NCBI RefSeq assembly: GCF_042679605.1
Contig: NZ_JBHTMU010000006.1
Coordinates: 62,001 to 126,000 of the forward strand
DNA length: 64,000 nt
Direction of reading: 5' to 3'
Source: Litorisediminicola beolgyonensis
GTDB taxonomy: Bacteria > Pseudomonadota > Alphaproteobacteria > Rhodobacterales > Rhodobacteraceae
Shown here: positions 45,314 through 54,737 of the stretch, piece by piece
Numbering within the stretch: position 1 is the first letter of the stretch
Layout: each line of letters starts with the position of its first letter
Notes under the pieces: model-generated
Told to the model about the DNA's origin: nothing
Database searches by the model: none
The model's input: the letters and a program-made list of their open reading frames with translations, nothing else
Translations under genes and position numbers: made by a program

Positions 45314-46978
45314 TCAGTCCGCAAGACCCAGCTTGTAGAGATGCAGCTCGAAGGAGGGGTGCATCTCGGCCCCGGTGACGCCCGGACGGTAATGCCGGAA
45401 GAGCTTGCGCCAGAAGGGCTGCACGATCACCGCATCGAGGCGCAGCATCCGTTCGAGCTCGGCCATCACCGCGCTGCGCTCGGCGGCGTCGGCAAGGCTG
45501 AGCGCCCGGTCGAGGGCGGCGTCGAAGGCGGGATTGGCGTAGCCGCTCTCGTTCCAGACCGCGCCGGAGCGATAGGCGAGGTTCAGGGTCTGGATGCCCA
45601 GAGGGCGATGATTCCATTCGGTCACCGAGAGCGGGAAACTCTTCCACCCGGCCCAGAACCGCGACCCGGGCAGCACCACCTGTTTCGCCCGGATGCCCGC
45701 ATCGACGAGGAGCGCCACGATCGCCTCGCCGGTGGCGCGGGCGATGCCGTCGTCGAGGGTCACCACCTCGTGCTCGAGATCCTCGAAGCCCGCTTCGGCG
45801 ATCAGAACCGGCGCGGTCTCGGGGGCGAACGGGGCGGGGCCGATATCGGCGTAATCGGGCTGGATCGGCGAGACGTGGTGATCGGCGGCGACCTCGCCGC
45901 GATTGTCATAACCGAGCTCGAGGCAGATCTCGTTCGAGATCGCGCGCTGCAAGGCCCGCCGCACCTTGGGCTCGGCATAGGGCTTGCGTCCGGAGATCTC
46001 GGCGGTCTGGTTGCCGCGCAGCACCAATGTCGCGCCGGTCGTGACCTCGGAGCGCTGCCAGCCGATGCCATCGGCGGCTTCGATGAAGGGGCCGACATTC
46101 TCGTAGAGCATGTCGATGGCGCCCGCCTTGGCGGCGGCGATCCAGCTTGCGGGATCCGTCCCGAGATCGACGAAATCGATCCGGTCGAGCCCCACTGGGC
46201 CGAAGTCCGGCGCCGTGTTGCCCCACCAGACGTGCTGCGTGTCGCGCACGAGGATCGCGCGGCTGCCCGGGGTGACCTCGACCGGCAGGAACGGGCCGGT
46301 GCCGACCGGGGCCGAGAGCATGGTCGCCGGATCGAAGCGCGGGGGCACGCAGGCGGCGGGGTAGTCGGAGAGCGCCACGATCAGCGTGGCATCGGGATGG
46401 GGCAGGGCGATCTCGACCGTCAGCTCGTCCCGCGCGCGGACCGCGCCCTCGATCAGTTTGCCGGAGTCAGAATCGACGAGGCTCGCGAGGCTCGCGGACA
46501 TGACATTGCCCGCCACCGAGCTGTCGCACCAGTAGTCGAAGAGCCGGAGCACGTCCTCTGCGTTAAACGGCTGGCCGGTGGTCCAGGTGACGCCCGGGCG
46601 GATACGAAGGACATAGCCGGTCGCGTCCGCGTTCACCTCCCATCCCTCGAGAAGCATGCCGCGCAGCGTGCCGTCCGCCTGGTTTTCGACGAGATATTCG
46701 AGCCAGCCGCGATAGACATTGGCGATCTCGGACCAGTCGGCGGTGCGCGGATCGACCAGCGGGCGCACCTCCTGCTGGATGCGCAGGATGCGGTCGCCCG
46801 GCGCGGCATCGGCGGGGATCGGCTCTTGCGCGGCGGCGGGGGCGAAGCCGCCCAGGGCATAGGCCGCGGCGGGCGTCAGGCCCAGCGCTGTGACCCGGGT
46901 CAGGAATTCGCGTCGGGACAACGCGCCTGACCGAAGCTCGGCGGCGTAGCGCGCCGCGAAAGGATGGCGTGCGCTCAT
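45314..46978 (-). CDS. Twin-arginine-exported ABC substrate-binding protein (family 5, peptide/nickel type)
   Basis: This 554-residue SBP_bac_5 protein has a twin-arginine signal (LSRREFLTRVTALGLTPAAAYALGG), cleaved near residue 52. The domain I start follows: ASLASLVDSDSGKLIEGAVRARDELTVEIALPHPDATLIVALSDYPAACVPP and later domain II strands. Family members bind oligopeptides, nickel chelates, sugars or opines. The ligand here is unknown, and no permease or ATPase adjoins it. It overlaps the AraC-type regulator by 4 bases (ATGA) and sits at the end of miaA-araC-SBP. Confidence 0.92.
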   Translation of the reverse strand: MSARHPFAARYAAELRSGALSRREFLTRVTALGLTPAAAYALGGFAPAAAQEPIPADAAPGDRILRIQQEVRPLVDPRTADWSEIANVYRGWLEYLVENQADGTLRGMLLEGWEVNADATGYVLRIRPGVTWTTGQPFNAEDVLRLFDYWCDSSVAGNVMSASLASLVDSDSGKLIEGAVRARDELTVEIALPHPDATLIVALSDYPAACVPPRFDPATMLSAPVGTGPFLPVEVTPGSRAILVRDTQHVWWGNTAPDFGPVGLDRIDFVDLGTDPASWIAAAKAGAIDMLYENVGPFIEAADGIGWQRSEVTTGATLVLRGNQTAEISGRKPYAEPKVRRALQRAISNEICLELGYDNRGEVAADHHVSPIQPDYADIGPAPFAPETAPVLIAEAGFEDLEHEVVTLDDGIARATGEAIVALLVDAGIRAKQVVLPGSRFWAGWKSFPLSVTEWNHRPLGIQTLNLAYRSGAVWNESGYANPAFDAALDRALSLADAAERSAVMAELERMLRLDAVIVQPFWRKLFRHYRPGVTGAEMHPSFELHLYKLGLAD

Positions 46979-47844
46979 GCCGGACCTCGTACATGGCTGG
47001 CCGTCTGGGCGCGCTTCCGGAGCGCCGAGGGCGACAGCCCGGTGTGGTTCTGGATGAACCGGGTGAAATAGGCGGCCGAGTTGAAGCCCAGCGTCCGCGC
47101 CACTTCCTGGATCGGCGGACCGGCCGATCCCAGCATGAGCTTGGCCTCGTAGAGCTTTCTCTCGGTGATGATTTCCGACGCGGTCTTGCCGCAGGCGGCG
47201 CGGCAGGTGCGTGTCAGGTGGGTGGCGGTCACGCCAAGCGCCTCGGCATATTCGGCCATCGCCCGGTCGGTGCGGAAATCCGCGACCACGAGATGGGCGA
47301 AGCGCCGTGCGAGCCGGGTGGTGGCATTGTCCGGCGGCCGGTCGGTCGCGCCCGCTTCGAACTGACGGCGAAGCCAGACGCCGACGAGACCCAGATGCGC
47401 GCGGAGCGCGTCCTGCAGATGCGTCCGCCCATAGGCGGTCTCACGCTGCATCGCCTCGAAACACGCGGTCAGCTCGGCCTGGCCAAGGCTGTCGCGCACC
47501 CGGAGGAGCAGGGGCCCCGGGACCGGTTGCGGCAGAAGCCCCTTGGGCGCCTCGATGACCTGCAGATAGGCCTGCGCGCCGGGCTCGACCGAGAAAAGCG
47601 TGCCCGCAGGCAGAAAGAGCGCGCCATGGGCGCCGAAGCCGCGGCGCAACCCGTTGATGACCGCGCGGCCTTGACCGCGGGTCATCCAGACCAGGAGATC
47701 GGTCTGGCGGTCGTGCAGCTCGGCCATCCGCCAGGGCTGGCCGCGGCAGAACGGGCCGAAGGGCAGGCAGGTCACCGGTTTGACGAGCGGTCCGGGCTCC
47801 TGGATGCGCGCCGGGCGGCGGAGGAAGCCGGGACCGGTCGCCAT
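46975..47844 (-). CDS. AraC-family transcriptional regulator
   Basis: This 289-residue protein has a helical, cupin-like or unrecognised N-terminal region and a C-terminal AraC DNA-binding domain at about 190-285: ADFRTDRAMAEYAEALGVTATHLTRTCRAACGKTASEIITERKLYEAKLMLGSAGPPIQEVARTLGFNSAAYFTRFIQNHTGLSPS. The two helix-turn-helix units are intact. It probably controls the substrate-binding protein with which it overlaps by 4 bases, in response to a ligand. It starts 1 base inside the miaA stop (TGATG). This regulator-binding protein pair after miaA is unusual. Confidence 0.9.
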   Translation of the reverse strand: MATGPGFLRRPARIQEPGPLVKPVTCLPFGPFCRGQPWRMAELHDRQTDLLVWMTRGQGRAVINGLRRGFGAHGALFLPAGTLFSVEPGAQAYLQVIEAPKGLLPQPVPGPLLLRVRDSLGQAELTACFEAMQRETAYGRTHLQDALRAHLGLVGVWLRRQFEAGATDRPPDNATTRLARRFAHLVVADFRTDRAMAEYAEALGVTATHLTRTCRAACGKTASEIITERKLYEAKLMLGSAGPPIQEVARTLGFNSAAYFTRFIQNHTGLSPSALRKRAQTASHVRGPA

Positions 47845-48728
47845 CACGCCGCCTCCTGCGCGTCGAGCGCCTGCCAGTCCGACATCCGGGCGCGGAACCA
47901 TGTGCGTTGCCGCTTGGCGAATTGGCGGGTCAGGACGATGGCGCGGTCCCGGGCGGTGTCGAGATCCATCTCGCCCCTCACGTGGGCGACGAGCTCCGCC
48001 GCGCCGATGGCCTTGGCCGAGGGCAGGGCGGGCGACCAGGCTTCGGCATTGGCGCGCGCCTCGTCGAGCGCTCCTTCGTCCAACATCATGTCGAAGCGGC
48101 GCGCGATCCGGGGCGTGAGCCAGGCCTTGGGCGCGTCGATCAGGAAGCACTGCGCTTCGACGCGGGGCAGGAGCGGCGCGGGCATGTCGTCCTGCCACTC
48201 GGCCAAAGGCTTGCCGGTAGACCTCTGCACTTCCCAGGCGCGCATCACCCGCATCGGGTTCTGCGGATCGAGCCGCGACCGCGTCCGCGCGTCGAGCTCG
48301 GAAAGGAGCGACGCCAACCCGTCCGTCTCCAGCCGGGCCTGCGCGTCGGCGCGGATATCCGCGGGCGTCTCTGGGATCTCGGCCAGACCCTCGGCCAGCG
48401 CGGTGAAATAGAGCCCCGTGCCGCCCACGATGATCGGGCGCTCTGTGCCCGCGAGGAGCGGCGCGACCTCGCGCAGCCACTGGCCGACGGAATAGGGCGT
48501 GTCGCTCGGAACATGCCCATAGAGCCGATGAGGCGCGCGGGCCTCGTCTTCCGGCGACGGGCGCGCGGTCAGGACCCGCCAGTCGGAGAAGACCTGGATC
48601 GCGTCGGCATTGATCACGACCCCGCCCTGAGCCTCGGCGATGGCGAGCGCGAGGCCGGACTTGCCGCTGGCGGTCGGGCCAGCGATCAGAACCGGGCGAG
48701 CCGGGTCGATCTGTCCGAGGTCGATCAT
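47844..48728 (-). CDS. miaA: tRNA dimethylallyltransferase
   Basis: This 294-residue enzyme adds the isopentenyl group to A37 of tRNAs reading UNN codons, including tRNA-Leu and others. The P-loop VLIAGPTASGKSGLALAIA is at about 13-31. DAIQVFSDWRVLTARPSPEDEARAPHRLYG, IIVGGTGLYFTALAEGL and the C-terminal FAKRQRTWFR match MiaA. I chose ATG 48,728 (MIDLGQID) with AGAGGAT upstream; the longer 33-codon frame adds a non-conserved leader. Its product route uses dimethylallyl diphosphate from the MEP pathway (dxr is in this window). Confidence 0.95.
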   Translation of the reverse strand: MIDLGQIDPARPVLIAGPTASGKSGLALAIAEAQGGVVINADAIQVFSDWRVLTARPSPEDEARAPHRLYGHVPSDTPYSVGQWLREVAPLLAGTERPIIVGGTGLYFTALAEGLAEIPETPADIRADAQARLETDGLASLLSELDARTRSRLDPQNPMRVMRAWEVQRSTGKPLAEWQDDMPAPLLPRVEAQCFLIDAPKAWLTPRIARRFDMMLDEGALDEARANAEAWSPALPSAKAIGAAELVAHVRGEMDLDTARDRAIVLTRQFAKRQRTWFRARMSDWQALDAQEAA

Positions 48729-48869
48729 CCGCACGCATCCTCTGCGGGGTCTGGCCAAAGCGCCGCGCCCGGAAAAAGCCCGGGTCTTCGCATGAGCGGC
48801 ATTGCCCCCAAGGGCCTTTTCCGACATCTATGGCCGCAATCCTAGACTGCCCCACCGGAGAAGCGCAAC

Positions 48870-49601
48870 ATGGCCGACGACGCCCTTTCCCAGACCGCCT
48901 TCAAGCGCGTCCTGCTGAAAATTTCCGGCGAGGCGCTGATGGGGGACCAGGGCTACGGGCTGCATCCCCCGACGGTCGAGCGGATCGCCCGCGAGGTCAA
49001 ATCGGTCCACGACATGGGCGTCGAGATCTGCATGGTCATCGGCGGCGGCAACATCTTCCGCGGGCTTCAGGGCTCCGCCCAGGGGATGGAGCGGACCACC
49101 GCCGATTACATGGGCATGCTCGCGACGGTGATGAACGCGCTTGCCATGCAGGCGGCGCTCGAAGGCCTCGGCGTCTATACCCGCGTGATTTCGGCCATTC
49201 CGATGGACCAGGTCTGCGAGCCCTATATCCGCCGCCGCGCGGTGCGCCATCTCGAGAAGAAGCGCGTCTGCATCTTCGCCGCCGGCACCGGCAACCCCTA
49301 TTTCACCACCGACACGGCGGCGACGCTGCGCGCCTCGGAAATGGCCTGCGAGGCGATCTTCAAGGGCACCAAGGTCGACGGCGTCTACGACAGCGATCCG
49401 ATGGTCAATTCCGACGCTGTGCGCTTCGATCGGATCAGCTATGACGACGTGCTGACCAAGAATCTCAAGGTGATGGATGCCTCGGCGATCGCGCTCGCGC
49501 GCGACAACAACCTGCCGATCATCGTCTTCTCGCTCGACGAACCGGGGGGCTTCAAGGGCATCCTCGCGGGCGAGGGCACCTATACCCGCGTCGCGGGCTG
49601 A
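48870..49601 (+). CDS. pyrH: UMP kinase
   Basis: This 243-residue amino acid kinase-fold protein phosphorylates UMP to UDP. It starts MADDALSQTAFKRVLLKISGEALMGDQGYGL. Further motifs are MVIGGGNIFRGLQGSAQGMERTTADYMGMLATVMNALAMQ and AAGTGNPYFTTDTAATLRASEMACEAIFKGTKVDGVYDSDPMVN. UDP feeds sugar nucleotides for cell wall and lipid A synthesis. It precedes frr by 124 bases, the common order. Confidence 0.97.
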   Translation: MADDALSQTAFKRVLLKISGEALMGDQGYGLHPPTVERIAREVKSVHDMGVEICMVIGGGNIFRGLQGSAQGMERTTADYMGMLATVMNALAMQAALEGLGVYTRVISAIPMDQVCEPYIRRRAVRHLEKKRVCIFAAGTGNPYFTTDTAATLRASEMACEAIFKGTKVDGVYDSDPMVNSDAVRFDRISYDDVLTKNLKVMDASAIALARDNNLPIIVFSLDEPGGFKGILAGEGTYTRVAG

Positions 49602-49725
49602 GCGCTCCGGGACGCGCTGTCCTCACCGCGCCACAACGGGGAACGAAAACGCAACAGCCGCGCTTCGCGGTTGAACGCGTGCGGCCGCCCCGGTAGACCA
49701 TTCTAGCAATCAAGAAAGCGGACCC

Positions 49726-50286
49726 ATGGCTGACGACTTCGAGCTTGATACCGACGATCTGAAACGCCGCATGGACGGCGCCATGAGCAATCTCAGGACC
49801 GAGTTCGCATCGCTCCGCACCGGCCGCGCGTCGGCCTCGATGCTGGAGCCGGTGATGGTCGATGCCTATGGCGCGATGACCCCGATCAACCAGGTGGGCA
49901 CCGTCAACGTGCCTGAGCCGCGCATGGTCACGATCAACGTCTGGGACAAGGGGCTCGTCGGCAAGGTCGAGAAGGCGATCCGCGAAAGCGGCCTCGGCAT
50001 CAACCCGCAGCTCAACGGCACGATCATCATGCTGCCGATCCCCGAGTTGAACGAGGAACGCCGCCGCGAGTTGACCAAGGTCGCCGGGCAATATGCCGAA
50101 AACGCACGCGTCTCGGTGCGCAACGTGCGCCGCGACGGCATGGACCAGATCAAGAAGGCCAAGGACGGCATGTCCGAGGACGACCAGAAATTCTGGGAAA
50201 GCGAAGTGCAGGATCTGACCGACACCTACATCAAGAAGGTCGACGAAGCACTTGAGACCAAACAGGAAGAGATCATGCAGGTCTGA
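49726..50286 (+). CDS. frr: Ribosome recycling factor
   Basis: This 186-residue protein splits ribosomes after termination together with EF-G. Motifs are LKRRMDGAMSNLRTEFASLRTGRASASMLEPVMVDAYG and ELNEERRRELTKVAGQYAENARVSVRNVRRDGMDQIKK, which form the three-helix-bundle tRNA mimic. It has normal length. uppS follows after 55 bases. Confidence 0.98.
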   Translation: MADDFELDTDDLKRRMDGAMSNLRTEFASLRTGRASASMLEPVMVDAYGAMTPINQVGTVNVPEPRMVTINVWDKGLVGKVEKAIRESGLGINPQLNGTIIMLPIPELNEERRRELTKVAGQYAENARVSVRNVRRDGMDQIKKAKDGMSEDDQKFWESEVQDLTDTYIKKVDEALETKQEEIMQV

Positions 50287-50341
50287 CGGCCTGTCCCGTT
50301 CGTTTTAAAGAGTTTTCAGGTCAGGGATAAGGAGGGCGAGC

Positions 50342-51067
50342 ATGCCCAAGGCAATCAACCGGGGCGCCGGACCGCGCCATGTCGCGATCATCATGGACGG
50401 CAACGGCCGCTGGGCGACCCAGCGCGGGCGTCCGCGGCTCTTCGGGCACCAGGCCGGAGCCCGCCGCGTGCGCGAGATTGTCGAAGCCTGTCCCGATGCG
50501 GGCGTCGAGTATCTGACGATCTTCGCCTTCTCGACCGAGAACTGGAAACGCACCCAGACCGAGGTCGCGGGCCTCATGAGCCTCTTCCGCCGCTACATCA
50601 CCAAGGAGGCGGCGAGCCTTCGGGCGGAAAACGTGCGGGTCCGCTTCATCGGCGACCGCGTGAAGCTCGACAAGAAGCTGCGCTGCCTGATGGACGAGCT
50701 CGAGGAGATGACGGGGCATTGCACCGGCGTGAATCTCACCATCGCTCTGAACTACGGCGGCCGCGACGAGGTCGCCCGCGCCACCAAGCGGCTGGCCGAG
50801 GATGTCGCCGCCGGACGGCTCGATCCCGCCGAGATCGGCGAAGAGACCCTGCCGCGCTATCTCGATACCTGCGTGCTGCCCGATCCCGACCTGGTGATCC
50901 GCACCAGCGGCGAGGCGCGCATCTCCAACTTCCTGCTCTGGCAGTCCGCCTATGCGGAATACGAGTTCGTCGACACGCTCTGGCCGGACTTCTGCGCCTC
51001 CGAGTTCGAGGCGCTGACCCGCGCCTATGGCCGCCGCGACCGCCGCTACGGTGCCGTGCCCGCATGA
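50342..51067 (+). CDS. uppS: Undecaprenyl diphosphate synthase (cis-prenyltransferase)
   Basis: This 241-residue enzyme makes the C55 lipid carrier for peptidoglycan. It has the signature HVAIIMDGNGRWATQRGRPRLFGHQAGARRV with catalytic Asp near residue 19. VEYLTIFAFSTENWKR and the C-terminal RTSGEARISNFLLWQSAYAEYEF region match UppS. It overlaps cdsA by 4 bases (ATGA), which ties the two in expression. Confidence 0.97.
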   Translation: MPKAINRGAGPRHVAIIMDGNGRWATQRGRPRLFGHQAGARRVREIVEACPDAGVEYLTIFAFSTENWKRTQTEVAGLMSLFRRYITKEAASLRAENVRVRFIGDRVKLDKKLRCLMDELEEMTGHCTGVNLTIALNYGGRDEVARATKRLAEDVAAGRLDPAEIGEETLPRYLDTCVLPDPDLVIRTSGEARISNFLLWQSAYAEYEFVDTLWPDFCASEFEALTRAYGRRDRRYGAVPA

Positions 51068-51858
51068 GTGGTTCCAACTGGAACGATCTCGGCGAACGAG
51101 TGATGTCCGGGGTCGTTCTGGTCGGCGTCGGAATGGCCGGCGTCTGGATCGGCGGTCTGATCTTCCACCTCCTCGTGGCGCTCATCTGCGGTGTCATGGT
51201 CTGGGAACTGGTCTCGATGCTCGACGACCGGCGCAACCGCTCGGCGCTTCTGCTGGGCGGCTTCGCCGGTGTGGTGACCTTCGTCGCCATCGAGGTGCCC
51301 GGCGGCTGGGCGCTACCGCTGGTGCTCGCCCCGTCGATGCTGGGCTTCGGCCGGATGGAGCGGGGCGGGGTGACCTATGCCAGCTTCGCGGCCCTGATCC
51401 TGCTCGCCGGATACGGAATGATGGCGCTCCGGGATGAATATGGCCTCGTCTGGATGGTCTGGCTGGTGCTCGTCGTGGTCGCGACCGATATCGCCGGGTA
51501 TTTCGCCGGACGCTCCATCGGCGGGCCGAAATTCTGGCCGCGGGTCAGCCCGAAGAAGACCTGGTCCGGCACGGTTGCGGGCTGGATTGCCTCGGCGCTG
51601 GTGGGGTGGATCTTCGTCGCGATGACAGGCGCGGGGACTGGGCTCATCGGCCTCTCGATCGCCGTTTCCATGGCCAGCCAGATCGGTGACATGGCCGAAA
51701 GCGCGATCAAGCGTCGGGCCGGGGTCAAGGACAGCTCCAACCTGATCCCGGGTCACGGCGGCCTTTTCGACCGCTTCGACGGGATGCTCGGGGCGGCGCT
51801 CTTCATCCTGATCGCCGGACAGATCGTCGGGTTCCCGCCGGGCGTCGGAGGGCTCTGA
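51064..51858 (+). CDS. cdsA: Phosphatidate cytidylyltransferase (CDP-diglyceride synthase)
   Basis: This 264-residue membrane protein has the CDP-DAG synthase signature SAIKRRAGVKDSSNLIPGHGGLFDRFDGMLGA near residues 210-240. It has multiple membrane spans throughout. It forms CDP-diacylglycerol for phospholipid synthesis. ATG 51,064 overlaps the uppS stop. A longer upstream frame lies inside uppS and is rejected. dxr follows within 6 bases. Confidence 0.96.
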   Translation: MSGSNWNDLGERVMSGVVLVGVGMAGVWIGGLIFHLLVALICGVMVWELVSMLDDRRNRSALLLGGFAGVVTFVAIEVPGGWALPLVLAPSMLGFGRMERGGVTYASFAALILLAGYGMMALRDEYGLVWMVWLVLVVVATDIAGYFAGRSIGGPKFWPRVSPKKTWSGTVAGWIASALVGWIFVAMTGAGTGLIGLSIAVSMASQIGDMAESAIKRRAGVKDSSNLIPGHGGLFDRFDGMLGAALFILIAGQIVGFPPGVGGL

Positions 51859-51863
51859 CCCCC

Positions 51864-53039
51864 GTGTCACGTCCGCGTCGCATCTCCGTCCTGGGGGCCA
51901 CCGGGTCGATCGGGCAGAACACGCTCGATCTGATCGGGCGCGACCGCGAGAGCTACGAGGTCGTCGCCCTGACCGGCGGCCGCAACATCGCGCAATTGGC
52001 TAAGGATGCCAGCGACTTGCGCGCCGAGATTGCCGTAACCGCCCATGAGGACGCGCTGCCCGCGCTGCGCGAGGCGCTCGCGGGCTCTGGCGTCGAGGCC
52101 GCGGCGGGCGAGGCAGCACTGACCGAGGCCGCCTCGCGCCCCGCCGACTGGGTCATGTCGGCCATCGTCGGGGCCGCGGGGCTCGCGCCGGGCCTCGCTG
52201 CGCTTGAGCAGGGCGCGACGCTGGCGCTCGCGAACAAGGAAAGTATGGTCTGCGCCGGTCCGCTGGTGATGGCCACTGCCGAGCGGCATGGCGGGCAGGT
52301 TCTGCCTGTGGACAGCGAACATTCGGCCGTCTTCCAGGCGCTCATCGGCGAGGACATCTCGGCGGTCGAGCGGGTGATCATCACCGCGTCGGGCGGGGCG
52401 TTCCGCGACTGGCCAGTCGAGCGTCTGGCCGAGGCGACGCCGGAAGAGGCCGCGACCCATCCCAACTGGGCGATGGGCCAGCGCATCACCATCGACAGCG
52501 CGTCCTTGTTCAACAAGGCGCTCGAACTCATTGAAACGCGAGAGTTCTTCGGTCTTGATCCTGCCCGGATCGAAGCCGTGATCCATCCCGAGTCGATGAT
52601 CCACGCGCTCGTGGGCTTCTGCGACGGGGGGCTCATGGCCCATGTCGGCCCGCCGGATATGCGCCATGCCATCGGCTTCGCGCTCCACCATCCAGAGCGC
52701 CGCGCCCTTCCGGTGGAACGGCTCGACCTCACCCAGATCGGCCAGTTCACCTTCCGCGCGCCCGACGAGACGCGCTGGCCCGCGCTCCGCCTCGCGCGCG
52801 AGGTCATGGAGGTGCGGGGACTCGCGGGCGCGGTGTTCAACGCCGCCAAGGAAGTGGCGCTCGACGCCTTCATCGCGCGCGAGATCAGCTTTCCGCGCAT
52901 GGCAGGTGTTGTCGAGGAGACGCTTGACCGGATTTCGGCCCGGGGGGGCCATATTGCTGTCGAGATCAGTCTTGATAACGTGCGGGAGGCTGACCAACTC
53001 GCTCGGCAAGAGGCGCGTTTGATCATTGAGCAGGTATAG
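51864..53039 (+). CDS. dxr: 1-deoxy-D-xylulose 5-phosphate reductoisomerase
   Basis: This 391-residue MEP-pathway enzyme makes MEP from DXP with NADPH. It starts at GTG 51,864 and has the NADPH-binding SVLGATGSIGQNTLDLI. Catalytic-site segments are ALANKESMVCAGPLVM, LPVDSEHSAVFQ, ITASGGAFRDWP, MGQRITIDSASLFNKALELIE and VIHPESMIHALVGFCDG. Isoprenoid products supply UppS, ubiquinone and MiaA. rseP follows 12 bases later. Confidence 0.97.
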   Translation: MSRPRRISVLGATGSIGQNTLDLIGRDRESYEVVALTGGRNIAQLAKDASDLRAEIAVTAHEDALPALREALAGSGVEAAAGEAALTEAASRPADWVMSAIVGAAGLAPGLAALEQGATLALANKESMVCAGPLVMATAERHGGQVLPVDSEHSAVFQALIGEDISAVERVIITASGGAFRDWPVERLAEATPEEAATHPNWAMGQRITIDSASLFNKALELIETREFFGLDPARIEAVIHPESMIHALVGFCDGGLMAHVGPPDMRHAIGFALHHPERRALPVERLDLTQIGQFTFRAPDETRWPALRLAREVMEVRGLAGAVFNAAKEVALDAFIAREISFPRMAGVVEETLDRISARGGHIAVEISLDNVREADQLARQEARLIIEQV

Positions 53040-53051
53040 GGGATCGTTCTT

Positions 53052-54395
53052 TTGGATATGGTATCGCTGATTCCGCAATTCGGCGGGTTTCTCTGGACGG
53101 TTCTGGCCTTCGTGGTCGCGTTGTCTGTCATCGTCGCGGTGCACGAATACGGCCATTACATCGTCGGCCGCTGGTCGGGCATCCATGCCGAGGTCTTCTC
53201 GCTCGGCTTCGGCCCGGTCCTGTTCTCGCGCACCGACAAGCACGGCACCGTCTGGCAATTCGCCCTTCTGCCCTTCGGCGGCTTCGTGAAATTCAAGGGC
53301 GATGCAAACGCATCCGGAGGGGCGGACGAGACCGTGATGGACGCGCTCTCGGAGAGCGAGGCGCGTCGCACCATGAACGGCGCTCCGCTCTGGGCACGCG
53401 CCCTGACGGTCGCGGCGGGTCCGGTCTTCAACTTCATCCTGTCCTTCTTCGTCTTCGCAGGCATCTTCATGCTGCAGGGCCAGACCTCCGATCCGCTGAC
53501 GGTCGGCGAGCTGCGCGCCCTGCCGGTCGAGCAGCCGCTCGAGGAAGGCGACGTCATCCTGTCGATCGGCGGGATCGAGCCCACTTCGGTCAACAATCCC
53601 GATGTGCGCGGCTACTTCCCGACGCCGGTGCCGCTCGAGCCGCGGCTCGACTACGTGGTCCTGCGCGACGGAGAAGAGCAGAGCTTCACCGGCCCCTATC
53701 CCTTCCCGCCGCTGATCACCAACGTGGTGCCGCGCTCGGCCGCCTCCGATGCCGGGCTGGAACCGGGCGACGCGATCCTGGCCATCGACGGTCAGGACAT
53801 CTTCGCCTTCAGCCAGCTTCGCGACGCCGTCGAGGGATCGGAAGGCGCGGCGCTGCCGCTCGAGATCTGGCGCGGTGGCGAGACGCTCGACCTGAGCTTG
53901 CAGCCCAAGCGCACCGACGAGCCGCAGCCCGATGGCTCCTACCGCACCGTCTACCGGATCGGCGTCACGGGGGGCATCTACTTCGATCCCGCCACCGAGT
54001 TCCCGGGCGTACTCGCCTCGATGACCGGCGCGGTGTCGCAGACCTGGGCGATCATCACCGGCTCGCTTTCGGCGATGGGGCATATCATCACCGGCGCGAT
54101 CTCGACCTGCAACCTGTCGGGCCCGATCGGCATTGCCGAGACCTCGGCGGACATGGCGAGCCAGGGCACGCAGAGCTTCATCTGGTTCATCGCGGTCCTC
54201 TCGACAGCGGTCGGCCTGCTGAACCTCTTCCCAGTGCCGGTGCTCGACGGTGGCCATCTGTGTTTCTTCGCCTATGAGGCCGTCGCGGGTCGCAAACCCT
54301 CGGACCGGGCGCTGAAATTCCTGATGACGGTGGGCCTGACGCTGGTGCTCGGCCTGATGATCTTCTCGCTCTCGAACGACATCTTCTGCCCGTAA
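53052..54395 (+). CDS. rseP: RIP metalloprotease RseP (site-2 protease)
   Basis: This 447-residue intramembrane zinc protease has the HEYGH active site at about residues 34-38 within VAVHEYGHYIVGRW. A PDZ-like domain follows (about 200-290, GLEPGDAILAIDG). The second metal motif is NLFPVPVLDGGHL near 390-405. It cleaves membrane proteins such as anti-sigma factors in the inner membrane. The start is uncertain: TTG 53,052 (MDMVSLIPQFGG, as in relatives, AGGGG 10 bases upstream) or ATG 53,058. Confidence 0.95.
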   Translation: MDMVSLIPQFGGFLWTVLAFVVALSVIVAVHEYGHYIVGRWSGIHAEVFSLGFGPVLFSRTDKHGTVWQFALLPFGGFVKFKGDANASGGADETVMDALSESEARRTMNGAPLWARALTVAAGPVFNFILSFFVFAGIFMLQGQTSDPLTVGELRALPVEQPLEEGDVILSIGGIEPTSVNNPDVRGYFPTPVPLEPRLDYVVLRDGEEQSFTGPYPFPPLITNVVPRSAASDAGLEPGDAILAIDGQDIFAFSQLRDAVEGSEGAALPLEIWRGGETLDLSLQPKRTDEPQPDGSYRTVYRIGVTGGIYFDPATEFPGVLASMTGAVSQTWAIITGSLSAMGHIITGAISTCNLSGPIGIAETSADMASQGTQSFIWFIAVLSTAVGLLNLFPVPVLDGGHLCFFAYEAVAGRKPSDRALKFLMTVGLTLVLGLMIFSLSNDIFCP

Positions 54396-54737
54396 GCGCG
54401 GGCCCGGTGTGAGCCGGGCCTCACGCGGGTTCTCCCGCAGGTAGGAGGGGCGAAAAGCCTCTCCTTCGCGCGTATCGGCGGAGGCGATGCTCGCCTCCGC
54501 CAAGACATGCCTCGGAACCGGAGATGTGCCCGGCCGAGCCATGAGCGGTTCTCTGCTGGTCCGCCCCCAACGACAGGTATCGACCCTCGTACCTGCCTGA
54601 GATCCGGCCTGGCAGGGGCTGATACGCTTGCATGTGCCAGCACCCGCATCGGCATCGCGCCGCCCCGCATTTGCCAAAACTTTGCCCGAATCCGGCGTTA
54701 GGCATGGCACTGGAACCTCAAGGAAAGGGCCCAAGAC
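54396..54737. other. 342-base spacer with four hairpins between rseP and a small membrane protein
   Basis: In order: GGCCCGG/CCGGGCC (54,401-54,420), GCGGG/CCCGC (54,425-54,438), a GC-rich stem AGGAG-GGGC/GCC-CTCCT-like (about 54,443-54,466), and a perfect 11-pair stem GGCGGAGGCGA/TCGCCTCCGCC with loop TGC (54,477-54,501). None has a T tract. They may protect or separate messages within the cluster. Confidence 0.65.
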
